Source: Stappia sp. BW2 (GTDB lineage: Bacteria; Pseudomonadota; Alphaproteobacteria; Rhizobiales; Stappiaceae). From it: 64,000 nucleotides of DNA. The notes beneath the pieces are model-generated. The model did not search any database. It was not told where the DNA came from and saw only the letters and a list, made by a program, of their open reading frames with translations. Position 1 is the first letter of the stretch; the number at the start of each line of letters is the position of its first letter. The stretch covers positions 186,001 through 250,000 of the forward strand of contig NZ_VIRG01000036.1 of assembly GCF_008107695.1 (NCBI RefSeq), written 5' to 3'. Of the stretch, positions 57,237 through 64,000 are shown in pieces. A program made the translations under genes and the position numbers.

Positions 57237-59993
57237 TCAGCCTGCCTGGGCCGCAACCGAATTGATGCCGTTCATATTGGAGAGATAGCGCTGGAAGTCG
57301 ACACCGGAGAGTGGCCGGGAAAAGCTGTAGCCCTGGATCAGTGAGCAGCCGAAGGAATGGATCAGCTCGCACTGCTCCCGCGTTTCCGCGCCCTCGCACA
57401 CCACGTCGATGTGCAATGACGCTGCCATGGAAATGATGGCACGCACCAGGGCCTGGCCGTCCTGATCCCGTTCCAGGCCCATGATGAAGGTCCGGTCGAT
57501 CTTGAGGGTGTCGATTGGCAGGCGTTTCAGGTGGCTGAGCGACGAATAGCCGGTGCCGAAATCATCGAGAGAGATCTTGATACCGAGCTTGCTGATGTCC
57601 TGAAGGATCTCGACCGGATTGATGCGCTGGTCCTCGAACATCACGCTTTCGGTGATCTCGAGCTGCAGGCGGGTCGGGTCCATTCCGGTTTCCCAGAGAA
57701 TGTCCTGCAGCCGGGTCAGGAAGTCCGCATCGCGGCATTGACGCGGGGAAATGTTGACGCTGATACCGTCGAGCTGCAGGCCGTTGCGGTTACAGGACTG
57801 GAAAAACGCACAAGCTTCACGCAGCACCTGTTCGCCGAGCGGGACGATTAGCCCGCAATCCTCGGCAACCTTGATGAACTCCGCCGGCGGCACGGCGCCC
57901 AGCTTGGGGTCGGTCCAGCGTGCAAGGGTTTCGCAGCTCACCACGCGGTTCTTTTCGCAGTCCACGATCGGCTGGAAATTCAAATGCAACTCGCCCTTTT
58001 CCACGGCTTGGCGCAGGGCAATCTCGACCTGGCTCGCACGGGCGTTCTGTTCGTTCATGCGGCTCGCAAAGAAACGGTAGCTGGCGCCGCTGTCTGCCTT
58101 TGCCTGCAGCATGCTGGTGTCTGCTTCCATCAGCAGGGCTTCGTCGTCTGTGCCGTCATGCGGACAAACGGCGATGCCGAGGCTACCCGCAAGCACCGCC
58201 TGATCGCCATCTTCCAGGTCGACGGGGTCTCCAACGGCCTGGAGAATATCGCGGGCGGTTTGCTCGATCTGCCAACGGTCTTCCGGGTTCGACAGAATGA
58301 CGGCGAATTCGTCGCCGCCCATGCGCGCGATGGTCTGGTCCGGGCCGAGGATTTTCGTCAGCCGCGCGGCGATGGTCTCGATCACCTTGTCACCCGCCTT
58401 GGGGCCGTAGGATTCGTTGACGGTCTTGAACCGGTCGAGGTCGAGGATCATCAGCGCCGTCAGCTCACCCTGATGCTTGCCGCGCTGGATTGCCTGACGC
58501 AGCCTGTCCATGAACAGGCGCCGGTTCGGAAGGCCGGTCAGAATATCGAAATTGGCGTTCTTGGTCGCAAGTTCCTCCTGGCGCTTGCGCTCACTGATAT
58601 CGGTGACGGTTGCGTAATAGGCGCGTTCCCCGCGCCATTCCGTCAATCTGACATGCTGTTCCAGCCAGATCGTCTTGCCGTCCTTCCGAACGCCCTTGAC
58701 CTCATAGACGCGCGGGGCACCGCTACCGTTTTCGCGCATGTTGTAATAGCTGCGCAGGCGGCTGTGCTCCTCCGGGGCATAGATCACCAGTGTGGGCGAA
58801 TCGACCAGTTGCTTCGGATTGCCGGGTTCGTACCCGCACATTTTCAGCAGGGCGTCGTTCACATAAAGGATACGGTGATTGGCATGAACGAGAACACCGT
58901 GCATGGATCCGTCGATCATGTCCCTGAACTGGGCATCACGGGCGCGCACGGATTCGAAAGCCGCCTGGAACATGGTCGCCAGTTTGTTGAATTCGAAGAT
59001 CAGTCCGGGTGGCGGAGGTGTCACCGCCCTGTTTTGCCGCAGGCTCATTGCGTAGGTCAGCAAGCTGCCAAGTCCGGCGGAGGTAATGCGATTGACCAGC
59101 AGCGCAGCGCCTATGGCGAGAATGGCCGTATAAAGCAGGAAAGGTGCGAAGAGCTGCATATAGGTGTCCTCGGCCTTTTGCAGCGTGTCCACAGGTTGCT
59201 TGATCACCGCAGAAAGCATGTGGCGGTCCAGTGCCTGCATAAGGGGCGCAAAAACGAACAGATTTCCTCCGCTGAGAGCGTAGTTGACTTCATCCGGAGT
59301 GTCATAGAGCCGTTTGGGCGGGACCTCCGTGGTCAGGTCTCCCAGACCCGCGACAACATCGTGATCGTGATAAAAGGCGAGATCCTCCACCTGTAGCGCC
59401 TTGGCAAGGCCCCCGGGCAGGGAGAAGGAATCGGTAATGGTGGTGCCGCCGTAGATCCTGCCGAGCGCACGGCCCGTGTCGGGATCCAGAACGAGAACCG
59501 AGAGGGCTGCGGTGATCTGAACGGGATCCGAGTCGTGATCCGCGTATGTCACCCAGATGTCCGGTGGCATGGCGTTGCGCACCTTCACCGGCAACTGGTG
59601 GCTCAAGTCAACGAGACCGAGGCTGCCGTTGACCCAGCTATCTTCAGCCGGGCGGTCGATCAGAAGAATGTCCAGGACCGCGCTCGTCAGCCGTTCGGAA
59701 GCATGTTCAACGATGACCTTCGCGGTTTCCCGATCATTTTCCAGCAGGGCTCGGCGAATGTCCGGGTTTGCTGCGACCGCCCGAATCTGGGCTTCAAGCT
59801 TGTCCAGATGCTGCGTGAAGACGAGCCTGGCGAGTGTCGCCTGGGATTTTGCACTGCGGGCAATTTCATGTTCGGCAATCGACAGGCTGCCGAGATACGT
59901 AATCCAGAAGAGCGCAACCGCCGTTCCCACGAGCCCGAATGCAAATAGGGCCATGACAAGGCGGTTGAAAGGAATGGAATAGCGGGCCTTCAA
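57237..59993 (-). CDS. Membrane GGDEF-EAL cyclic-di-GMP protein with PAS
   Basis: A 918-residue receptor-type protein. TM1 (about 13-34), a periplasmic sensor region of ~240 residues that I cannot assign, TM2 (about 281-300), a PAS domain (about 352-470), GGDEF (559-563 in IARMGGDEFAV) and EAL (about 655-905). EAL motifs look active: ETL at E688, NISP, LEITES, LDDFGTGYSSLSHL, LKID, CEGAET, QGYSFSRP. It probably both makes and breaks c-di-GMP, or is biased to one. It stands alone, convergent with pnp. Confidence 0.93.
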   Translation of the reverse strand: MKARYSIPFNRLVMALFAFGLVGTAVALFWITYLGSLSIAEHEIARSAKSQATLARLVFTQHLDKLEAQIRAVAANPDIRRALLENDRETAKVIVEHASERLTSAVLDILLIDRPAEDSWVNGSLGLVDLSHQLPVKVRNAMPPDIWVTYADHDSDPVQITAALSVLVLDPDTGRALGRIYGGTTITDSFSLPGGLAKALQVEDLAFYHDHDVVAGLGDLTTEVPPKRLYDTPDEVNYALSGGNLFVFAPLMQALDRHMLSAVIKQPVDTLQKAEDTYMQLFAPFLLYTAILAIGAALLVNRITSAGLGSLLTYAMSLRQNRAVTPPPPGLIFEFNKLATMFQAAFESVRARDAQFRDMIDGSMHGVLVHANHRILYVNDALLKMCGYEPGNPKQLVDSPTLVIYAPEEHSRLRSYYNMRENGSGAPRVYEVKGVRKDGKTIWLEQHVRLTEWRGERAYYATVTDISERKRQEELATKNANFDILTGLPNRRLFMDRLRQAIQRGKHQGELTALMILDLDRFKTVNESYGPKAGDKVIETIAARLTKILGPDQTIARMGGDEFAVILSNPEDRWQIEQTARDILQAVGDPVDLEDGDQAVLAGSLGIAVCPHDGTDDEALLMEADTSMLQAKADSGASYRFFASRMNEQNARASQVEIALRQAVEKGELHLNFQPIVDCEKNRVVSCETLARWTDPKLGAVPPAEFIKVAEDCGLIVPLGEQVLREACAFFQSCNRNGLQLDGISVNISPRQCRDADFLTRLQDILWETGMDPTRLQLEITESVMFEDQRINPVEILQDISKLGIKISLDDFGTGYSSLSHLKRLPIDTLKIDRTFIMGLERDQDGQALVRAIISMAASLHIDVVCEGAETREQCELIHSFGCSLIQGYSFSRPLSGVDFQRYLSNMNGINSVAAQAG

Positions 59994-60494
59994 CGCAGCG
60001 CTCCTGGACTGGCGGATCTCATTTGAAAGGCAGATGGACGGATGGGGAAAGCAAGACGAGGAGAGGTTCTACCGGATTGGCAGAACAACCTGCCTCGTTT
60101 CTTGGAGGAACGGGGCACCACTCTACGGTTGCTGAAAACCGAAGAGTGAACGAAAAGGTTGTGACAAACCGATAGGTCCATAGCAACAGCATCATGACAT
60201 CTTGCCTCCACTTCGCAACCCCAAGAAAAGGAATTTGCGAACTTTAATGTAACTTCTCCAAGTTTACCGATTGTGAATTGAAAAAGAGAATTTATTTACG
60301 GCATATTGTAAATTTAACTTGCAAATCATCGGTTTGACGAAGATTTATTATGGCATATTTGACAATTGCCGGTCTCGGCAGACTGTCTCGGCTGCCGCCC
60401 TTGATCAGGCGTTTGCCTCCTCCGGTGAAACTGGTATATCCCCATCGGAACATGAAAAGGGCTGTTGGCCTATTGCGGAAAACGGAGCCACTTG
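59994..60494. other. Divergent gene-free region between the GGDEF/EAL gene and dapB
   Basis: About 500 bases. The part near 60240-60350 is very AT-rich. ORFs across it are short and not family-like, including one starting at 60350 that runs into dapB in another frame. It must hold promoters for both flanking genes; I could not place them firmly. Confidence 0.45.
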
Positions 60495-61307
60495 ATGGGG
60501 CAGATGCGCTTGGTAGTCGTTGGGGCTGGTGGCCGGATGGGCCGGGCATTGACGCGCGCAGTCACGGATACCCCTGGTGCCACCGTCGTCGCGGCAATAG
60601 AGCGCGAGGGGTCAGAGTTTCTGGGCAAGGACGTGGGAGAACTGGCGGGAACCGGGTCTTTGGGCGTCCCCGTCACTGACGATCCTCTGACGGCCTTTGC
60701 CGCAGCTGACGGCGTTCTTGATTTTACGGCTCCAGCGGCGAGCCTCTGGTTCGCAGAGCTGGCCGCGCAGGCCCGCATCGTCCATGTCATCGGCACCACC
60801 GGATGGGCTGAAGGGCAGGATGAACCTCTGAAGGCGGCTGCCCGCCACGCCCGGATCGTCAAGTCCGGCAACATGAGCCTTGGGGTCAATCTGCTGGCGA
60901 GCCTTGTGCGCAAGGCGGCGGCTGCGCTCGATACGGATTTCGACATCGAGGTCCTGGAAATGCATCACAAGCACAAGGTCGATGCGCCTTCGGGCACCGC
61001 CCTGCTGCTTGGCGAAGCGGCGGCCGAAGGGCGGGGCATCGATCTGGCGGCCCATTCTGTTCGCTCGCGCGACGGCATCATGGATCCCCGCAAGACAGGT
61101 GACATCGGCTTTGCAACTCTGCGGGGCGGCTCTGTCATCGGCGAACATTCAGTGATTTTTGCCGGTGAGGGGGAGCGCATCGAACTCACCCACCGGTCGG
61201 AAGACCGGCAGCTCTTTGCTCGCGGTGCCGTCAAGGCGGCGCTGTGGGGATTTGACCAGAAGCCCGGGTTTTATTCGATGGCCGATGTCCTCGGCCTGGA
61301 TTCTTGA
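60495..61307 (+). CDS. dapB: 4-hydroxy-tetrahydrodipicolinate reductase
   Basis: A 270-residue NAD(P)H-dependent enzyme of lysine and meso-diaminopimelate synthesis. N-terminal Rossmann motif [19 protein letters not shown]. The catalytic block reads [71 protein letters not shown] is the C-terminal signature. The ATG at 60495 (GGAG upstream) is chosen; 60504 is possible. gpmA follows after 29 bases. Confidence 0.97.
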   Translation: MGQMRLVVVGAGGRMGRALTRAVTDTPGATVVAAIEREGSEFLGKDVGELAGTGSLGVPVTDDPLTAFAAADGVLDFTAPAASLWFAELAAQARIVHVIGTTGWAEGQDEPLKAAARHARIVKSGNMSLGVNLLASLVRKAAAALDTDFDIEVLEMHHKHKVDAPSGTALLLGEAAAEGRGIDLAAHSVRSRDGIMDPRKTGDIGFATLRGGSVIGEHSVIFAGEGERIELTHRSEDRQLFARGAVKAALWGFDQKPGFYSMADVLGLDS

Positions 61308-61336
61308 AGATACGCAATCAGCTTGAGGAGAATGGC

Positions 61337-61957
61337 ATGGACCGCCTTCTTGTGCTTGTCCGTCACGGACAGAGCGAATGGAATTTGAAGAACCTGTTCA
61401 CCGGCTGGAAAAATCCGGACCTGACCGAACAGGGCGTGGCGGAGGCTCACAAGGCCGGCGAACAGCTCAGGGACCTGAAGCTGTCCTTTGATATTGCCTT
61501 CACCTCGGATCTGATGCGGGCACAGAAGACGCTCGACATCATCCTGGAAGAACTCGGCCAGACAGGCCTTGAAACCTTCAAGGACCAGGCTCTCAACGAG
61601 CGCGATTATGGCGACATCACCGGCATGAACAAGGATGAAGCGCGCGAGAAATTCGGCGAAGAGCAGGTCCATATCTGGCGCCGCTCCTATGATATTCCGC
61701 CTCCGGGTGGCGAGAGCCTGAAGATGACTTCGGAGCGCGTTCTGCCTTACTACAAGGCGGAAATCCTGCCGCGGGTTCTGGCCGGCAGCCGGACGATCGT
61801 CGCCGCGCACGGCAACTCGCTGCGCTCGCTGATCATGGACCTTGAAAACCTGTCACCGGAAGAAATCCTGAAGCGGGAACTGGGCACCGGCACGCCGATC
61901 ATCTATCGCCTTGATGAAAATGGCAGTGTGGTCAGCGTTCAGGATCTTGCCGACTAA
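61337..61957 (+). CDS. gpmA: 2,3-bisphosphoglycerate-dependent phosphoglycerate mutase
   Basis: A 206-residue glycolytic enzyme interconverting 3- and 2-phosphoglycerate. The RHG motif with the phosphorylated His is [26 protein letters not shown]. The block [44 protein letters not shown] and the second His in [12 protein letters not shown] are present. Shorter than the E. coli enzyme (250 aa), as usual for rhizobial forms. The ATG at 61337 has TTGAGGAGA upstream. Confidence 0.97.
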   Translation: MDRLLVLVRHGQSEWNLKNLFTGWKNPDLTEQGVAEAHKAGEQLRDLKLSFDIAFTSDLMRAQKTLDIILEELGQTGLETFKDQALNERDYGDITGMNKDEAREKFGEEQVHIWRRSYDIPPPGGESLKMTSERVLPYYKAEILPRVLAGSRTIVAAHGNSLRSLIMDLENLSPEEILKRELGTGTPIIYRLDENGSVVSVQDLAD

Positions 61958-62118
61958 GGTCAATTGAAAACCGGAGCCAACTGCCGGCAAGGCCTTGGAG
62001 GCGTTGCTAAAAATGGCAGTCACTTCACTTCGCTCTGGCAGACAAAACGTCTCGTTGCCTCGCTGAGGCAGCGGGACTTTCTTTTTGAAAAGCGTCTCAG
62101 CCTGAAGGCGCTAAGGCG

Positions 62119-62145
62119 CAAAAAAGGGCGGCCCGAAGGCCGCCC
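62119..62145 (-). terminator. Terminator of the adenosine kinase gene
   Basis: Perfect stem GGGCGGCC/GGCCGCCC with loop CGAA (62126-62145), followed on the minus strand by TTTTTT. It lies 21 bases after the stop codon of the minus-strand kinase. Confidence 0.87.
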
Positions 62146-62166
62146 CGAAAGTCTCCCGAGGAAACG

Positions 62167-63168
62167 TCAGATCACAAAGCCGTTCTGGGTGGCAATGTCA
62201 TTCAAGGCCCGTTCCGGCCGGGCTCCGACGTGGCTGATGACGCTTGCGGCGCACAGGCAGCCGAGTTCGGTTGCTTCCGTAAGCTTGTAGTTGCGGGCAA
62301 GACCGAACAGGAAGCCGGAAGCAAACAGATCGCCGGCTCCGGTCAGATCGACCACATTGTCGACGACCTGCGCGGGAACCTTCACGGTTTCCTCACGGCT
62401 GATGGCCATTGCGCCTTCCTTGCCAAGCGTCAGGGCTGTCAGCGCGCCGGACTCCCGTGCCGCATTGACGGCGCTATCCAGATCCGACGTTTCGTAAAGG
62501 GCCTTCAGCTCATGTTCGTTGGCGAACATCAGGTCGACGACGCCGTCGGTCAGAAGGCCCTGGAATTCGCCGCGGTAGCGGTCGACACAGAACGAGTCGG
62601 ACAGGGTGATCGCCACCTGACGTCCGTTGGCATGGGCAATTTCGGCCGCCTTCAAAAACGCCTTCTTGGCGTCTGCCGGGTCCCACAGATAACCTTCCAT
62701 GTAGGTCACGGCGGCGGAGGCAACGACCTCCTCATCGACGTCGGCCGTGCCGAATTCCGTGCAGGCGCCGAGGTAAGTGTTCATCGTGCGCTCCCCGTCC
62801 GGTGTGATCAGGATCATCGACCGGGCAGTCGGCTTGCCTTCCTTCAGGCGCGGCGTGTTGAAATAGACGCCGGTGCCGTTCATGTCGTGATAGTAGCTGT
62901 CGCCCAGCTCATCTTCGGACACCTTGCCGAAATAGGCGGGGCGCCCGCCGAGCGAGGCAATGCCAGCGGCCGTGTTGCCGGCGCTGCCGCCCGAGATGCG
63001 GACAGTCTGCCCCATCTTGTCGAACAGGCGCACCGCCTCGTCCGTGTCGATCAGGCGCATGGAGCCTTTGACGAGATTTTCCTGAAGCAGGAAATCCTCT
63101 TCGACATGGGCGAAGACGTCGCAAATGGCATTGCCGATGCACAGGGCATCAAATCTTGTTTCAGTCAT
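62167..63168 (-). CDS. PfkB-family sugar kinase, probably adenosine kinase
   Basis: A 333-residue ribokinase-fold enzyme. N-terminal substrate-site block FDALCIGNAICDVFAHVEEDFL. GGSAGNTAAGIASLGG is the first PfkB signature and VVDLTGAGDLFASGFLFGLA the second, with the catalytic Asp in GAGD. Length and N-terminus match the group annotated as adenosine kinase in alphaproteobacteria, which phosphorylates adenosine to AMP. Substrate is inferred. Confidence 0.88.
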   Translation of the reverse strand: MTETRFDALCIGNAICDVFAHVEEDFLLQENLVKGSMRLIDTDEAVRLFDKMGQTVRISGGSAGNTAAGIASLGGRPAYFGKVSEDELGDSYYHDMNGTGVYFNTPRLKEGKPTARSMILITPDGERTMNTYLGACTEFGTADVDEEVVASAAVTYMEGYLWDPADAKKAFLKAAEIAHANGRQVAITLSDSFCVDRYRGEFQGLLTDGVVDLMFANEHELKALYETSDLDSAVNAARESGALTALTLGKEGAMAISREETVKVPAQVVDNVVDLTGAGDLFASGFLFGLARNYKLTEATELGCLCAASVISHVGARPERALNDIATQNGFVI

Positions 63169-63199
63169 GAGTTCCTCTGGTTATGTCGGGCAGCCAGCG

Positions 63200-64000
63200 T
63201 TACGAGTAGGGATTGGGCCGCAAGGCACGGTTGGCTTCCGGTTCCCTGATCTTGTCCCTGAACGGACTTGCCCGGTAGACGCCGAGCATGTTCAGCTCGG
63301 CACAGAAGAAGGCCAATTCCTCGAGCGCCAGAGCCACCTTCGGATCATCCGGATGGCCTTCGACGTCCGCATAGAACATCGACGCGAAAAACTGCCCTTC
63401 AAGCTGATAGGATTCCAGCTTCGTCATGTTGACCCCGTTTGTCGCAAAACCGCCCAGGGCCTTGTAAAGCGCGGCCGGAACGTTGCGGACCCGGAAGATG
63501 AAGGTCGTGATGACTGGCTGGCCGTTATGCGCGGCCTCCATCTTGTCGCGCGAGAGAATAACGAAGCGGGTCGTGTTGTGCGCCTCATCCTCCACATCCC
63601 GGCGCAGGATGTCCAGACCATAGATTTCCGCCGCCATTTCGGGAGCAAGGGCCCCGACGCTCGGATCGCCCAGCTCGGCGATCTGTCGGGCGGAGCCCGC
63701 GGTGTCGCCTCCGACGACCGCCGTCAGGCCGAGTTCGCGAATCACGTTCCGGCATTGTCCCAGCGCGTGGACATGGCTTTGCACCTTTTTCAGGTCTTCC
63801 AGCTTTGTGCCCTTGACTGCCATGAGCTGAAACCGGATCGGCATGAAATATTCGCCGATGATGTGCAGGTTCGATTTCGGCAACAGGTGGTGAATATCTG
63901 CCACGCGTCCTGCAACGGAGTTTTCGATCGGGATCATGGCAAGATCGGCCGACCCGTCGGCCATGGCCGAGAAGCAATCCTCGAAAGTGGCACAGGGGAT
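63200..64000 (-). CDS. pheA: Prephenate dehydratase, C-terminal part (cut by window edge)
   Basis: The 3' part of a monofunctional prephenate dehydratase gene, about 266 codons in frame to the last base, so the start lies beyond the window. The enzyme makes phenylpyruvate in phenylalanine synthesis. Catalytic-domain motifs MIPIENSVAGRVADIHHLL and EDEAHNTTRFVILSRD (with the TRF active-site motif) are clear. The C-terminal ACT domain has GGFATNGVNMTKLESYQ, the phenylalanine-binding block. The ATG at 63964 is internal, since the family-typical sequence continues upstream of it. Confidence 0.95.
   Translation of the reverse strand: MPCATFEDCFSAMADGSADLAMIPIENSVAGRVADIHHLLPKSNLHIIGEYFMPIRFQLMAVKGTKLEDLKKVQSHVHALGQCRNVIRELGLTAVVGGDTAGSARQIAELGDPSVGALAPEMAAEIYGLDILRRDVEDEAHNTTRFVILSRDKMEAAHNGQPVITTFIFRVRNVPAALYKALGGFATNGVNMTKLESYQLEGQFFASMFYADVEGHPDDPKVALALEELAFFCAELNMLGVYRASPFRDKIREPEANRALRPNPYS

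Noticed and set aside
60350..60679. 109-codon plus-strand ORF before and inside dapB
   Set aside because: It overlaps the start of dapB in another frame and has no family resemblance.

Overview
The window is one 64 kb stretch of an alphaproteobacterial chromosome with high GC. It most likely comes from the order Hyphomicrobiales (Rhizobiales), perhaps the Stappiaceae (Roseibium/Labrenzia-like). This placement is inferred from gene content and order: lnt beside a PhrR-type regulator, hslV-GNAT-hslU, tsaB-rimI-fur/mur-plsC-miaB-phoH-ybeY-corC, a PmtA-type phospholipid methyltransferase after dnaJ, and dnaA-dnaN-recF-gyrB on one strand. Almost everything from 4.7 kb onward is conserved housekeeping sequence.

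Region 1 (1-4.4 kb) is accessory DNA. It holds the 3' part of a DNA cytosine methyltransferase gene, its partner vsr, and a minus-strand mobilization module: winged-helix protein, mobC, then mobA with mobB and mobD nested inside mobA in another frame. That is the layout of the ColE1 mbe genes. The module lies about 160 bp from the 3' end of a tRNA-Arg(CCG) gene, which suggests an integrated mobilizable element; no integrase is in view.

Region 2 (4.4-9.6 kb) carries an iron-sulfur photolyase/cryptochrome, an RlpA-like protein, a GGDEF/EAL protein, and a candidate small RNA with its own promoter and terminator at about 6.4-6.5 kb. Region 3 (9.6-19.7 kb, minus strand) is the replication cluster gyrB, recF, dnaN and dnaA, followed by a rhodanese, rpsT, an enoyl-CoA hydratase and mutM. 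Region 4 (20-25 kb) has ubiE-ubiB, a divergent gntR/osmC pair around a perfect 28-bp palindrome, alkB, and a glycine/cysteine-tailed membrane protein.

Region 5 (25-33 kb) is protein quality control: dnaK-dnaJ and hslV-GNAT-hslU. Each set is preceded by a sequence fitting the alphaproteobacterial heat-shock sigma factor RpoH (CTTG, 18 bases, then CCTAYATAG). Region 6 (33-45.6 kb) covers Fe-S delivery, tRNA modification, membrane lipid and lipoprotein synthesis and metK. Region 7 (45.6-57.2 kb) is the rimP-nusA-ylxR-infB-rbfA-truB-rpsO-pnp transcription/translation superoperon, interrupted by palindromic repeats and a small lipoprotein gene. Region 8 (57-64 kb) holds a membrane GGDEF/EAL protein, dapB, gpmA, a PfkB-type adenosine kinase and the 3' part of a prephenate dehydratase gene cut by the window edge.

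I found no CRISPR array, no defence island beyond dcm/vsr, and no clearly novel multi-gene system. The observations most worth a second look are the ColE1-like nested mobilization module with iteron-like repeats, the orphan small-RNA candidate, the gntR/osmC palindrome, and the metK leader.
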